Positions 45,723 to 55,266 are shown, counted from the stretch's first letter. The stretch: DNA of 64,000 nt from Demequina globuliformis (GCF_000975155.1 NZ_BBRG01000003.1:1-64000), one strand, 5' to 3'. Numbers and translations are program-made. The notes: generated by a model from the letters alone, not told the origin.

Positions 45723-46717
45723 GCCCCATCTCGATCAAGCGAGGACCCGAGTTCTCGCGCATTCTCGCCCTCGGCACCAGTCGTGGCGAGAACGTGGTCC
45801 CCAACGAGGACCTCATCGAGCCCATCAATTCCTCCGACGAGTGGATTCAGAAGATGACCGGCATCCGCACCCGCGTGCGTGCCGGGCGCGACACCGACGT
45901 CATCGACATGTCGGAAAAGGCTGCGATCGAGGCGATCGACAAGGCGGGAATCTCTCGCGATGAGATCGACGCGGTCATTTTGTCGACCATCACCTACCCC
46001 CACATCACCCCTGGTGGCGCTCCGGTGCTCGCGGACCGCTTGGGACTGCAGGCCGCAGCGTTCGACATTTCTGCCGCCTGCGCGGGGTACTGCTACGGCG
46101 TGAGCCAGGCCGATGCCCTGGTGCGCGCCGGCACCGCCCGGAATGTCCTGGTGGTGGGCGCGGAAAAGATGAGCGACTGGGTGGATCCCGCCGACCGCTC
46201 GATCTCCTACCTGTTGGGCGACGCCGCTGGCGCGATCGTCATCGGCGCGTCCGATGAGGCCGGAATCGGCCCCACAGTCTGGGGCTCGGATGGCTCCGGA
46301 GCCAAGCTCATCCGCCAGACCGCGTCGTGGACTGACGTCCGTGATAACCCGGACACGCCCTTCCCCACCCTTGTTCAGGAAGGCCCCAGCGTCTTCAAGT
46401 GGGCGTCGTTCAAGATGGCGCCCGTCGCGCTCGAAGCGATCGAGGCCGCCGGCGTCACTCCTGACGACATCAAGGCGTTCATCCCTCACCAGGCGAACGT
46501 GCGCATTATCGACCAACTCGCCAAGCAGATTGGCCTTCCGGACCACGTTGCCATCGGCAAAGACATCGCAGACTCAGGCAACACGTCAGCGGCCTCCATC
46601 CCGCTGGCCACCGAACGGCTGCTTCGCGACGGTGACGCCGCATCCGGTGACCTTGCCCTACAGATCGGATTTGGCGCTGGCCTGGTCTACGCCGCGCAGG
46701 TAGTCGTCCTCCCGTAA
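45719..46717 (+). CDS. fabH: 3-oxoacyl-ACP synthase III FabH
   Basis: Starts fatty acid chains by condensing an acyl-CoA primer with malonyl-ACP. The 332 residues carry the Cys-His-Asn triad: DISAACAGYCYG (Cys121), FIPHQANVRI (His) and DSGNTSAASIPLA (Asn). It begins at GTG, overlapping the fabD stop. In Actinomycetota this enzyme often accepts branched primers and so sets iso/anteiso lipid content; that specificity is inferred from the group, not read here. Confidence 0.95.
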   Translation: MSPISIKRGPEFSRILALGTSRGENVVPNEDLIEPINSSDEWIQKMTGIRTRVRAGRDTDVIDMSEKAAIEAIDKAGISRDEIDAVILSTITYPHITPGGAPVLADRLGLQAAAFDISAACAGYCYGVSQADALVRAGTARNVLVVGAEKMSDWVDPADRSISYLLGDAAGAIVIGASDEAGIGPTVWGSDGSGAKLIRQTASWTDVRDNPDTPFPTLVQEGPSVFKWASFKMAPVALEAIEAAGVTPDDIKAFIPHQANVRIIDQLAKQIGLPDHVAIGKDIADSGNTSAASIPLATERLLRDGDAASGDLALQIGFGAGLVYAAQVVVLP

Positions 46718-46800
46718 GGGACACAAGCCCCATAGAGTTCATACCCGTGTCCGCGTTGGTGTCAACGGGACGCACACACCCCATCCAGAAGGAGAAAAAC

Positions 46801-47046
46801 ATGGCTGACAAGAACGAGATCCTCGCAGGCCTCGCAGAGATCGTTGCCGAGGAGACCGGCCTGGACGCGAACGAGGTCGCCCTCGACAAGTCCTTCACCG
46901 ACGACCTCGACATCGACTCGCTGTCGATGATGACCATCGTCACCCTCGCTGAGGAGAAGTTCGACGTGCGCATTCCCGACGAGGAGGTCAAGAACCTCAC
47001 GACCGTCGGCGACGCCGTCACCTTCATCGAGGGCGCACAGAACTAA
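46801..47046 (+). CDS. acpP: Acyl carrier protein
   Basis: An 81-residue acidic carrier protein. The phosphopantetheine attachment site is DLDIDSLSMM (Ser40). The start MADKNEIL has AAGGAG 6 nt upstream, one of the strongest ribosome-binding sites in the window, fitting a highly expressed protein. It carries the growing chain between FabD, FabH and FabF encoded around it. Confidence 0.97.
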   Translation: MADKNEILAGLAEIVAEETGLDANEVALDKSFTDDLDIDSLSMMTIVTLAEEKFDVRIPDEEVKNLTTVGDAVTFIEGAQN

Positions 47047-47079
47047 CACTCGTTTCACCTCAACCACACTGGAGAGCAC

Positions 47080-48318
47080 ATGACTGACGTTGTCATTACC
47101 GGACTCGGTGCCACGTCGCCCCTGGGCGGAGATGTTCCGACCACCTGGGAAGGAGCACTCGCGGGCCGTTCCGGCGTGCGTCCCTTCGACAACGACTGGG
47201 TCGAGAAGTACGACCTCCCCGTCCACTTCGCCGGCCAGCTCGCCGTGCCCACCAGTGAGGTGTTGTCCCGCCCAGAGACCCGCCGCATGGACCCGTCCGC
47301 CCAAATGGCGATCGTGGCCGCGCGCGAGGCCTGGGCAGACGCCGGTTCGCCCGAGGTAGACCCGGACCGCCTTGGTGCTGCGGTCTCCTCGGGCATCGGC
47401 GGCATTTGGACCCTGCTCAATGGCTGGGACACCATGAAGGAAAAGGGCGCCAACCGCGTCCTTCCCATGTCTGTTCCCATGCTGATGCCCAACTCGCCAG
47501 TGGCCTACGTGTCGCTCGAGTTCGGCGCCCGCGCCGGTGCCCACGCTCCCGTCTCGGCATGCGCTTCTGGCGCTGAGGCCATCGCGGCTGGCTTCGAAAT
47601 GATCCAGTCTGGCCGCGCGGACATCGTGGTAGCAGGTGGCACGGAGGCGGCGATTCACCCGCTCCCCATCGCGGCATTCGCGGCCATGGCAGCGCTGTCG
47701 AAGAACAACGACGACCCCCAGGGAGCGTCGCGCCCCTACGACACCAGCCGTGACGGATTCGTTCTGGGCGAGGGCTCCGGCATTGTGGTGCTGGAGTCCG
47801 CAGAGCACGCCGCCGCCCGTGGCGCACGTGTGTACGCGCGGCTGCTGGGCCTGGGCATGACGGCAGACGCCCACCACATCGCTGCTCCCGAGCCCGACGG
47901 CGCAGGCCAGTCCAAGGCCATGAAGTTCGCGCTGGAGCGCGCTGGAGTCACCGCGGCGGACATCTCGCACGTGAACGCACACGCGACGTCCACGCCAGTG
48001 GGCGACATGATTGAGGCGCGCGGCATCCGCGGCGTGCTCGGCTCTCAGGCCGATCACGTGCTGCTGTCGGCAACCAAGTCGATGACCGGCCACCTGCTGG
48101 GCGGCGCGGGCGCCCTGGAGTCGATCTTCACGATCAAGGCGCTGGAGACTCGCACCGCGCCGCCGACCATCAACGTGTCCTCACCGGACCCGGAACTCCA
48201 GGTCGACCTGGTGCGCGACACGCCCCGTGAGCTGCCCGCTGAGGGTCAGCTCGCCGCCATCAACAACTCGTTCGGCTTTGGTGGTCACAATGTGGCCCTC
48301 GTGTTCGGTACTGCCTGA
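47080..48318 (+). CDS. fabF: 3-oxoacyl-ACP synthase II FabF
   Basis: Elongates acyl-ACP by two carbons. The 412-residue ketosynthase has Cys161 in APVSACASGAEAIA, the first His in VNAHATSTPVGD and the second in SFGFGGHNVAL. GGAGAG lies 5 nt before the ATG. It is last in the FAS-II operon and is followed by a hairpin terminator. The equivalent place in mycobacteria holds kasA. Confidence 0.96.
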   Translation: MTDVVITGLGATSPLGGDVPTTWEGALAGRSGVRPFDNDWVEKYDLPVHFAGQLAVPTSEVLSRPETRRMDPSAQMAIVAAREAWADAGSPEVDPDRLGAAVSSGIGGIWTLLNGWDTMKEKGANRVLPMSVPMLMPNSPVAYVSLEFGARAGAHAPVSACASGAEAIAAGFEMIQSGRADIVVAGGTEAAIHPLPIAAFAAMAALSKNNDDPQGASRPYDTSRDGFVLGEGSGIVVLESAEHAAARGARVYARLLGLGMTADAHHIAAPEPDGAGQSKAMKFALERAGVTAADISHVNAHATSTPVGDMIEARGIRGVLGSQADHVLLSATKSMTGHLLGGAGALESIFTIKALETRTAPPTINVSSPDPELQVDLVRDTPRELPAEGQLAAINNSFGFGGHNVALVFGTA

Positions 48319-48333
48319 CACCGCGCCGTTCAC

Positions 48334-48368
48334 ACGCCCCCCGTCTTGGCTTTGGCCGCGGGGGGCGT
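48334..48368. terminator. Hairpin terminator after fabF
   Basis: ACGCCCCCCG and CGGGGGGCGT form a perfect 10-bp stem 15 nt past the fabF stop, with a 15-nt loop. It is followed by TTGTGCATT. It may also serve the convergent gene at 48442. Confidence 0.75.
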
Positions 48369-48441
48369 TGTGCATTCCGCCCCAAACCAGTCCGCACCAG
48401 GACGCCGCAGGACGGGCAACCAGGTGGGCCGATGCCTGGGT

Positions 48442-48804
48442 TCAGGCGTCGGTCGGCGTCGCCTGGTGGAAGCGCAGCTTCCAGCGCCCGTCGTTGACCC
48501 ACACAGACGACCGGTGGGACACGCCACGACCGCGCTCTGGCACGGCCGTGTAGGTCACCAGCGCGACGTCCTCGCAGATGGCGACAGCGGAGAAATCTCG
48601 CAGGGGGAAGGTGATGTCGATCTCGATACCGCGCAGCGCCAAGGTGTCCTCGCGGGTATACGTGCGCCCCGACTGTCCTACCTCGTGGAAGTTCTCCGCG
48701 AGAACGGCGTCCATGTAGCGGGCATCAAAACGCGTATCGGCACGCCACATCGCCTCTTCCATCGCCTGGAGGGTGAGTGCCTCATCGTGGGCAAGTTCCA
48801 TCAT
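48442..48804 (-). CDS. NTF2/SnoaL-like (DUF4440-type) protein
   Basis: A 120-residue single-domain protein. Helical start (LTLQAMEEAMWRADTRFD), then YMDAVLAENFHEVGQSGRTYTRED, a typical DUF4440 segment, and beta strands ending VWVNDGRWKLRFHQATP. Such cone-shaped proteins act as enzymes, binding partners or immunity proteins. Nothing identifies a ligand. It lies 11 nt downstream of the DUF3145 gene on the same strand, so the two may be one transcript. Confidence 0.8.
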   Translation of the reverse strand: MMELAHDEALTLQAMEEAMWRADTRFDARYMDAVLAENFHEVGQSGRTYTREDTLALRGIEIDITFPLRDFSAVAICEDVALVTYTAVPERGRGVSHRSSVWVNDGRWKLRFHQATPTDA

Positions 48805-48815
48805 GTGCCGGGAGA

Positions 48816-49313
48816 TTACCCCACGCGGTGGAGCCAGCGCACCGGAGCCCCGGCACCTGCGTAGCGGAACGGCTCGAGCTCCTCATCCCAGGCGGTCCCC
48901 AACGCGAGGTCCATGGAACGCTTGAACTCGGTGACGGTGCCGCCGTTTTCCAGCGCTGCACGGATGCGATCCTCCGGCACCACGACGTTGCCGTGGACGT
49001 CCGTGACGGCGTGGAAGATGCCCAGGGAAGGGGTGTGCGACCAGCGTGCTCCGTCCGAGCCGAACGACGGGTCCTCGGTGACCTCGTAGCGGACGTGTTC
49101 CCAACCGCGCAGGGCGGAGGCGAGGCGTGCACCAGTACCTGGCTGTCCTTGCCACGCGACTTCCGCGCGGAAGAGGGACGTGCCCGCCGGCTGGTCGGTC
49201 CACTCAAAAGAGGCGCGAGAACCTAGCACGGACTGCGCCGCCCACTCGATGTGGGGGCACATCGCGCGCGTGGCGGAGTGCACAAAAAGTACACCGCGGG
49301 TGATGGATGCCAT
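48816..49313 (-). CDS. DUF3145 family protein
   Basis: A 165-residue actinobacterial DUF3145 protein, often found just after fabF. Features include RGVLFVHSATRAMCPHIEWA, a central beta-rich part, and FGSDGARWSHTPSLGIFHA. The start MASITRG has AGGAAGGA 8 nt upstream. There is no signal or membrane segment. Function unknown; the conserved place beside FAS-II genes hints at lipid metabolism. Confidence 0.87.
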   Translation of the reverse strand: MASITRGVLFVHSATRAMCPHIEWAAQSVLGSRASFEWTDQPAGTSLFRAEVAWQGQPGTGARLASALRGWEHVRYEVTEDPSFGSDGARWSHTPSLGIFHAVTDVHGNVVVPEDRIRAALENGGTVTEFKRSMDLALGTAWDEELEPFRYAGAGAPVRWLHRVG

Positions 49314-49522
49314 GACCCGTCCTTCCTGTTGAGGTGCGTCTTCCCCTACGACCTCATGCGTGAAGGCGACCACGGCGTATGCCTCGGTGTTCCTCTATGG
49401 TGCCCGACTGACAGCGAAAACACCAGCCGCGCCACGCCGAACCAGCCGGTACATGCCGCATTCACCCGGCATTCGCGCAGCAATCACAGAAAGTCCAAGG
49501 CCCGTATGCCACGCTAGGGCGC

Positions 49523-50167
49523 ATGCCTGAGCAGATCATGACGGTGGAGCAGATTCGCGCAGCGGAGGCGCACGCGATGACGACGGTGCCCGGCCCGGTA
49601 CTGATGGCGCGCGCGGCGGATGCGGTAGCGGCTGAGGCCGATTCGACGCTCACCACTGCGCGTGGGCGCGTTCGTGGCGCAAAAGTGGTGGTCCTCGCGG
49701 GCACCGGCAATAACGGTGCCGACGGCCTGCTGGCCGGCGCGCGTCTTGCCGCCCGCGGCGCGATCGTGACGGCCGTGCTCACGGGCGGCGCCGGTGACGG
49801 CGCCGCGATTCAGGAGTGCGAGGAGGCCGGCGGCGTGGTGGTCGCGGCGGACGAGGACCCGTCGTCAGCTATTCGTGCGACGGCTGGGGCGGATCTCGTC
49901 ATCGACGCGATCGTCGGCATTGGTTCCAAGGCCGGCCTGCGTAAGCCCGCAGACGGCCTGGTCGCGACCATCCCCTCCACTACTCCGGTCGTGGCGGTTG
50001 ATATCCCCAGCGGTCTCGACGCGGACGCGGCGAGCGTGGGCGGCTCGCACGTCACCGCCTCCGTCACCGTCACCTTTACCGCTCTCAAACGGTGCCTCGT
50101 GGAAGCACCCGCGAAGGCTGCCGCGGGGCGTGTCGTGGTGGCACAGGTGGGCGTTGCGCGCACCTGA
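49523..50167 (+). CDS. nnrE: NAD(P)H-hydrate epimerase (YjeF_N)
   Basis: Interconverts R and S forms of damaged, hydrated NAD(P)H so the dehydratase can repair it. The 214-residue domain has VVLAGTGNNGADGLLAGARLA, DLVIDAIVGIGSKAGLR and VAVDIPSGLDADAA, which supply the catalytic Asp and potassium-site residues. In many bacteria this is fused to the dehydratase; here the partner (nnrD) is 600 nt further on, with def between them on the other strand. Confidence 0.9.
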   Translation: MPEQIMTVEQIRAAEAHAMTTVPGPVLMARAADAVAAEADSTLTTARGRVRGAKVVVLAGTGNNGADGLLAGARLAARGAIVTAVLTGGAGDGAAIQECEEAGGVVVAADEDPSSAIRATAGADLVIDAIVGIGSKAGLRKPADGLVATIPSTTPVVAVDIPSGLDADAASVGGSHVTASVTVTFTALKRCLVEAPAKAAAGRVVVAQVGVART

Positions 50168-50174
50168 GGCGAAT

Positions 50175-50669
50175 TTACGCCTCGAGCGACTCGCGTAGCT
50201 CGCGCATGGCGCGCTTGCGGACATCCTTAGCGAGGCGGTCCAGGTACAGGTGACCGTCGAGGTGATCCACCTCGTGGTTGATGAGGCGTGCCCAAATCTC
50301 CTCGCCCTCGATCACGACTTCCTTGCCATCGAGGTCGGTGCCGACGGCACGCGTGTAGGCGGGGCGCTCGCAGGGGTACCAGAGGCCGGGAACGGACAGG
50401 CAGCCCTCTTCGCCAAGTTCCTGGAGCTCGCTTGAGCGCTCCACGATTTCGGGGTTGAGGATGTACCCGATCTCACCGTCAATGTTCCACGAGAACGCGC
50501 GCAGTGAGACCCCGATCTGGTTCGCCGCGAGTCCGGCGCGACCGTCGTAGTCGACTGTCTCAAGCAGGTCCTCCACAAGGGTGCGCACCTGGTCGTTGAT
50601 GTCGCGGATGGGATCGCACACAGTGCGAAGGACGGGGTCACCGGTCACTCGGATGTCACGCATGGCCAT
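50175..50669 (-). CDS. def: Peptide deformylase
   Basis: Removes formyl groups from nascent chains ahead of methionine aminopeptidase. The 164 residues contain the three motifs: [21 protein letters not shown] (metal Cys90) and NHEVDHLDG (His132, Glu133, His136). The start [14 protein letters not shown] is preferred; MPPMAM three residues earlier is possible. It is antisense-oriented between nnrE and nnrD, ending 8 nt from the nnrE stop. Confidence 0.95.
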   Translation of the reverse strand: MAMRDIRVTGDPVLRTVCDPIRDINDQVRTLVEDLLETVDYDGRAGLAANQIGVSLRAFSWNIDGEIGYILNPEIVERSSELQELGEEGCLSVPGLWYPCERPAYTRAVGTDLDGKEVVIEGEEIWARLINHEVDHLDGHLYLDRLAKDVRKRAMRELRESLEA

Positions 50670-50760
50670 AGGCGGCATTCTCTCACGGCCACGCGGCCCC
50701 ACAGCCCGGGGACGGTCGCGCTTCCCGCGTACGCACGTACGCCTGTGCCAGTCTGGACAG

Positions 50761-51612
50761 GTGAGCGATGCAGTCACCTGGGACGTGGAGGCGGTGAAGG
50801 CGCGCTGGCGCGCCCCAGAGCCGCATGACGATAAGTACTCACGCGGCGTGGTGGGCGTGATCGCCGGTTCGGAAGCCTATCCCGGCGCGGCAGCGCTGGT
50901 GGTGTCCGCAGCGGCGCGCTCTGGCGCCGGCATGGTGAGGTACGTGGGGCCGATGCGGGCTCAAGACTTGGTACTCCACCACCGGCCAGAGTGCGTGGTC
51001 CACGACCCGGGAGACGCTGCGGAGAAGCTGCCCCGGGCGGCGGCGTGGGTGTTGGGCCCTGGCGTTGCCGACTATCCCGAACAAGACGCCGCGATGGGTG
51101 CGGCCATGGCTGCGGGTGCGCCGCTGGTGGTCGATGCCGGGGCCCTCGAGACCGTCGCCAAGGCGCGAGCGGCGGGCTCGCGTGAAGCATCTGCGGATGC
51201 GGTCCTCCTCACCCCGCACGCGGGTGAACTCGTCCGCACGCTGCGCGCCCTCCGCCACGATGTCACCTCCGACGATGTGATGGGCGACCGCGAGGGCCAT
51301 GCGCGACTGCTCGCCGAGACGTCCCGCGCGGCGGTGTTGCTTAAGGGATCGCGCACCATCATCGCCACGCCTGGCGGCGGTCTGATTCGTCTGCCGCCAG
51401 CGCCCTCGTGGCTCGCGTCGGCAGGCTCAGGAGATGTGCTTGCGGGCATCGCGGGTGCAGCGCTTGCCAGTGGAATGTCGGCGGCCGAGGCGGGCGCCTG
51501 CGCGGCGTGGCTGCACGCGCAAGCCGGCCAAGCCGCGAGCGCAGGTGGTCCGCTCGTCGCGCTCGAGGTTGCGGCAGCGGTGCCCCGCGTTATTGCCTCA
51601 TTCTTGACGTGA
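50761..51612 (+). CDS. nnrD: ADP-dependent NAD(P)H-hydrate dehydratase (YjeF_C)
   Basis: Repairs S-NAD(P)HX in an ADP-dependent reaction. The 283-residue ribokinase-like domain has [42 protein letters not shown] and [15 protein letters not shown], the nucleotide-binding/catalytic loop. The GTG start lies 6 nt after a CAGTCT -10-like box, so it is likely leaderless. It works with NnrE encoded upstream. Confidence 0.92.
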   Translation: MSDAVTWDVEAVKARWRAPEPHDDKYSRGVVGVIAGSEAYPGAAALVVSAAARSGAGMVRYVGPMRAQDLVLHHRPECVVHDPGDAAEKLPRAAAWVLGPGVADYPEQDAAMGAAMAAGAPLVVDAGALETVAKARAAGSREASADAVLLTPHAGELVRTLRALRHDVTSDDVMGDREGHARLLAETSRAAVLLKGSRTIIATPGGGLIRLPPAPSWLASAGSGDVLAGIAGAALASGMSAAEAGACAAWLHAQAGQAASAGGPLVALEVAAAVPRVIASFLT

Positions 51613-51685
51613 GCCACCGGGAATAACTTTCAGCGATGGCCGTGTTCTGTCCTATGTCACACCGACCTGAAGGAAGGACGAGGAC

Positions 51686-51892
51686 ATGAGTAACACCGAC
51701 CGCATGGGCAACGCAGCTGAGGACGCCAAGGGCAAGGCCAAGGAGGGCTTTGGCAAGGCGACCGATGACGAGCAGTTGGAGGCCGAGGGCAAGTTTGACC
51801 AGCTCAAGGCTGACGCCAAGGACAAGGTCGAGGACGTCAAGGACGCCGCGGCCGAGAAGTACAACGACCTCACGGACCGCAACAAGGAGTAA
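51686..51892 (+). CDS. CsbD family stress protein
   Basis: A 68-residue, highly charged hydrophilic helix-rich protein. MGNAAEDAKGKAKEGFGKAT is the CsbD signature, followed by EGKFDQLKADAKDKVEDVKD repeats. CsbD proteins are general-stress proteins in other Gram-positives; the molecular action is unknown. AAGGAAGG lies about 9 nt before the ATG, and a bidirectional terminator follows. Confidence 0.92.
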   Translation: MSNTDRMGNAAEDAKGKAKEGFGKATDDEQLEAEGKFDQLKADAKDKVEDVKDAAAEKYNDLTDRNKE

Positions 51893-51915
51893 CGCTCCGT
51901 TGCACCGCTGATTAA

Positions 51916-51952
51916 CGAAGGCCGGGTCGCGCATTGCGCGGTCCGGCCTTCG
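51916..51952. terminator. Bidirectional hairpin terminator after csbD-like gene
   Basis: CGAAGGCCGG and CCGGCCTTCG form a perfect 10-bp stem, with a secondary GCGC pairing in the loop. It separates two convergent genes. Confidence 0.8.
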
Positions 51953-51969
51953 TCATGCTCGCGCGACGC

Positions 51970-52275
51970 TCAGGCCGGGATCAACTCAATCGTCACGGCC
52001 ACCTGGGCGCCGAGTTCGAGTCCTGCGGCCTTCCGGATAGCGGCCTTGACGGGCAGGATGTACGCCGCATGCTCCTTCGAGGGAAACATGGACGTCTCCC
52101 ACTGTTGGGCGCCCACCTGCACACGCACCTTGACCGCACCAAAACCGCGCCGCAGATCGCTTTGCAGCGCCTCGATCTCATCCGAAATCCCCTCAGGCAC
52201 CGTCACGAATGTCCACGTTTGGTGCCGTGCGCGCCACGGCCACAGCTCGGCCGTGAAGCGGAAGGTGTCGCTCAT
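51970..52275 (-). CDS. DUF1905 domain protein
   Basis: A 101-residue single-domain protein of the DUF1905 family: DTFRFTAELWPW, WTFVTVPEGISDEI, GFGAVKVRVQVGAQQWETSM and YILPVKAAIRKAAGL are typical. The fold is a small beta barrel. The role is unknown; related proteins often carry an additional YdeI/OmpD-like part that is absent here. The start could be two residues earlier. It is monocistronic. Confidence 0.85.
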   Translation of the reverse strand: MSDTFRFTAELWPWRARHQTWTFVTVPEGISDEIEALQSDLRRGFGAVKVRVQVGAQQWETSMFPSKEHAAYILPVKAAIRKAAGLELGAQVAVTIELIPA

Positions 52276-52385
52276 AAGCACACCCTAGCCAGCATCGGCC
52301 CACCCGGGCGCGTGTGCCCTGCCGGGCGGGCCTGCGCTTCGCTAGGGTGGTCGAGCCAGACATTCACTCTGTTGAGGGGACTCCC

Positions 52386-53615
52386 ATGGGATTCATCAAG
52401 GCTTTCTCCGGTGCCATCGGCGGCACCTTCGCGGATCAGTGGCTCGACTTCCTGGTCCCACCCACGGGAGTGTCGGCCACCGCGCTGCTGTTCCCTGCGG
52501 TTGCGCAGGGCACCAATGCCGGCCGCGGTTCGAACACGCAGGCTTCGGAGAACATCATCTCCAACGGCTCCAAGGTGGTGGTCCCGGCGGGATACGGCCT
52601 TCTGACGTTCCAAGATGGCCGCATTACCAACTTCATCGCCGAGTCAGGCGGTTACATCTACCACTCCGACGACCAGCAGGGAGAGTCGCTGTTCGCGGGC
52701 GACGGGATCATCTCCCCCACCGTCAAGACCTCATGGGAGCGCTTCAAGTTTGGCGGCCAGCCCGGCAGCCAGCACCTGGCGTTCTATGTGTCACTCAAGG
52801 AGGTGCCCGACAACCGCTTTGGCACCCAGGGCCCCATCTACTGGGACGACCACTACCTCGGCACCCAGGCTGGCGCGGTCACACGTGGCTCCTACACGCT
52901 CAAGGTCGTAGACCCGATCCTGTTCGTGACCAGCATTGTGCCCGCCCCGTACATCTCCGCCTCCGCCGGGGTCTTTGACCTCAATGCAGCCGGCAACCCG
53001 GTCGCGGACCAGCTGTTCAACGAGGTTGTTGGCTCCCTGTCTGCCGCATTCTCGAACTACACCAACGCTGGCGAGCGCGGCAACCGCATCTCACGGATCC
53101 AAGGAGACGCGCTCGGTTTCGCTACCTCGCTCGCCGAGGTCATCGAGACCAACTACCACTGGAAGTCCGAGCGCGGCCTCGTGATCGACAAAGCCGCGCT
53201 GGTCGCCATCGAGTACGACGCGCCCACGGCCGCACTGCTCGCTGACGTGCAGAAGGCCGATGCTTTGGCGGGGGCCCGTGGGGACTCGTTCCTTCGGCAG
53301 TCGGCCGCGCGCGGTATTCAGGCCGCCGGTGAAACCGGCGGCGGTGACGGCCTGGCCTTCATGGGTATGGGTATGAACGCCGCTGGCGGAGCACTGGGCG
53401 GGCTGATGCAGAACCAGGGCGTCCCACAGCAGGGGGTGCCTCAGGGCGGCCAGCAGGCGGCTCCGCAGCAACCCCAAGCGGCCCCTGCGGCAGCATCGGC
53501 CCCCTCAGAGCCCGACCCCATGGCGGAACTGCGCAAGTACAAGGCAATGCTCGACGAAGGGCTCATCACGCAGGACGACTTTGACGCGGTCAAGAAGAAA
53601 GTGCTGGGCCTGTGA
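52386..53615 (+). CDS. SPFH-domain protein with C-terminal SHOCT domain (YdjI-like)
   Basis: A 409-residue flotillin-superfamily protein similar to Bacillus YdjI. It has no membrane helix. The start GFIKAFSGAIGGTFADQWLD is the family N-terminus, then ASENIISNGSKVVVPAGYG and the SPFH body (TSWERFKFGGQPG, YVSLKEVPDNRFGTQGPI). After a Gln/Pro/Ala-rich linker, residues 377-409 form a SHOCT-like helix pair (LRKYKAMLDEGLITQDDF). It is first in a three-gene operon; the next gene overlaps its stop (GTGA). It is likely recruited to membranes under stress. Confidence 0.88.
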   Translation: MGFIKAFSGAIGGTFADQWLDFLVPPTGVSATALLFPAVAQGTNAGRGSNTQASENIISNGSKVVVPAGYGLLTFQDGRITNFIAESGGYIYHSDDQQGESLFAGDGIISPTVKTSWERFKFGGQPGSQHLAFYVSLKEVPDNRFGTQGPIYWDDHYLGTQAGAVTRGSYTLKVVDPILFVTSIVPAPYISASAGVFDLNAAGNPVADQLFNEVVGSLSAAFSNYTNAGERGNRISRIQGDALGFATSLAEVIETNYHWKSERGLVIDKAALVAIEYDAPTAALLADVQKADALAGARGDSFLRQSAARGIQAAGETGGGDGLAFMGMGMNAAGGALGGLMQNQGVPQQGVPQGGQQAAPQQPQAAPAAASAPSEPDPMAELRKYKAMLDEGLITQDDFDAVKKKVLGL

Positions 53616-54871
53616 CAGTTCCTGACCCTCAGGAGCAGTCCGCCACGGGCGACGTCGCCGAGGGGGCCGCGCCCCAGGTCGGTGACGGCTGGAACGGCCA
53701 CGTCACCCATCTCGACACCACCACCGGCAAGGATCACGGACAAGACGACTGCCCCAAATGTGGGTCCACCGAGATCTCCCACAAGGCGGGCACCATGGCG
53801 CTCGTGTGTGGATTCTGCCGGTTTGAGTGGGTGGGCTCGCGTCTCGAGGACACGCACGGGCTCGGCGAAGGCATCGGCGAGCTCTCGGGCCGCACCGTGG
53901 CCTCCGGTGCTGCCCGCATCGAGTCCGAAGCCAACCTCGTCACCATGAAGTGCCAGGGCTGTGCGGCCGAGGTCACCGTCGACACCGCGCACGCGACGCA
54001 GGCGCGCTGCCACTGGTGCCGCTCGATCCTGTCGCTCAACGACAAGCTCTCCAACGGGGCCGTGCCCGACGGAATCTTGCCGTTCTCGCTGTCACGCGAG
54101 CAGGCCATCGCAAAGATCACCGAGTTCGTGGGCGATCGCAAGATGCTCGCGAACCCCAAGTTCAAGGCGGACTTCTCCGCCGAGCATGTGCGCCCGGTGT
54201 ACCTGCCGTACATGGTGGTCGACGGCAACCTGCACGCGCGCATTCATGGCGTAGGCGAGGTCCAGACCCGCCGCTACACGGTGCAGCACGGAAAGACGTC
54301 GACGACGTACTACGACGCGAATGAGTTCCAGGTCGTGCGCCAGTTCGACTTGCATGCCGACGACCTGATCGTGGAGTCCTCGGCCTCGAAAGCCGACTTC
54401 GCTACCCAGGTGTCGACGAACAACATCATCAACGCGATCCTGCCCTTCGACGTGAAGAACATGGTCGCGTTCAACTCGAACTACATGGGCGACATCCAGG
54501 CAGAAAAGCGCGACATGGACATTGACGATGTCTCGCGCGCTACCCACGTGCGGTTCCTCACCATGGCGCGCGAACGCATCCGCCCAGACTTCGCAGGCTA
54601 CGACCGCGGCGTGCGCGTCACGCATGAAGAGATGTGGGTCCGCGGAACCCGATGGGCGTCCGTGTACCTCCCGGTGTGGCTGTACTCCTATCCCGAGCGC
54701 GACGACCATGGGCGCCTCACCGTCCACTACGTTGCGGTCAACGGGCGTAGCGGCACCACCATGGGCTCAGTACCCATCTCCAAGGGCCGTCTGTGGGCCG
54801 CCTCCCTGGGGTGGGCCGTGGGCGCGGCTGTCGTCTGCTGGCCCCTGTCCCTGATTGCGTTGGTGGGTTAA
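53612..54871 (+). CDS. Double zinc-ribbon membrane-anchored protein (YdjG-like)
   Basis: A 419-residue protein. Two TFIIB-like zinc ribbons are visible: CPKC...CGFC (Cys47/50/66/69) and CQGC...CHWC (Cys114/117/133/136). A large beta-rich domain follows (RPVYLPYMVVDGNLHARIHG, TYYDANEFQVVRQFD, RGTRWASVYLPVWLYSY). A single hydrophobic C-terminal helix (about 395-418) anchors it. In Bacillus, YdjG/YdjH with YdjI recruit PspA to the membrane; by analogy this would be a membrane-stress sensor or scaffold. No pspA is in the window. Confidence 0.82.
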   Translation: MTVPDPQEQSATGDVAEGAAPQVGDGWNGHVTHLDTTTGKDHGQDDCPKCGSTEISHKAGTMALVCGFCRFEWVGSRLEDTHGLGEGIGELSGRTVASGAARIESEANLVTMKCQGCAAEVTVDTAHATQARCHWCRSILSLNDKLSNGAVPDGILPFSLSREQAIAKITEFVGDRKMLANPKFKADFSAEHVRPVYLPYMVVDGNLHARIHGVGEVQTRRYTVQHGKTSTTYYDANEFQVVRQFDLHADDLIVESSASKADFATQVSTNNIINAILPFDVKNMVAFNSNYMGDIQAEKRDMDIDDVSRATHVRFLTMARERIRPDFAGYDRGVRVTHEEMWVRGTRWASVYLPVWLYSYPERDDHGRLTVHYVAVNGRSGTTMGSVPISKGRLWAASLGWAVGAAVVCWPLSLIALVG

Positions 54872-54873
54872 AC

Positions 54874-55266
54874 ATGGATCCGATGATGATGACCGCGGTG
54901 AACGAGGTCCTACTTGCCTCCACAGGCGGCTCGGACGATGGCTTCTTCCTGGCGGCTGTCCTGTTCGCGGCACCGTTCGTGGTGCTGTGGTTCGCGCACA
55001 AGACGCTGTACAAGCGCTATCGGAATCAGGATGCGCGGTACCGCTATGAGCAGACCACGCAATCCACGATGAGCAACCTCGAACGATGGGACGTGTTTCA
55101 GCGCGAGCGCAAGCGCCTGCGAAATCGCTCGATCGAGGGCCGCAACGCCGAGCAGCCCACGCAGCGCGCCCCGTACGTCGACCTCAAGGAGATGACCGGC
55201 GACCCTGGTTCCACCGGAGGCTCGGACGGCGGAGAAGCTGGCCACCAGCTCGACGAGCAGACGTAA
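54874..55266 (+). CDS. Small single-pass membrane protein of the SPFH operon
   Basis: A 130-residue protein. A short outside N-terminus leads into one helix (FFLAAVLFAAPFVVLWFAH, about 25-44). A basic, probably helical cytoplasmic part follows (YKRYRNQDARYRYEQTTQST, WDVFQRERKRLRNRSIEG), then an acidic Gly/Ser tail. It starts 2 nt after the zinc-ribbon gene stop, so it is the third member of the operon. It may play the part of YdjH in Bacillus, but similarity by eye is not clear. Confidence 0.72.
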   Translation: MDPMMMTAVNEVLLASTGGSDDGFFLAAVLFAAPFVVLWFAHKTLYKRYRNQDARYRYEQTTQSTMSNLERWDVFQRERKRLRNRSIEGRNAEQPTQRAPYVDLKEMTGDPGSTGGSDGGEAGHQLDEQT

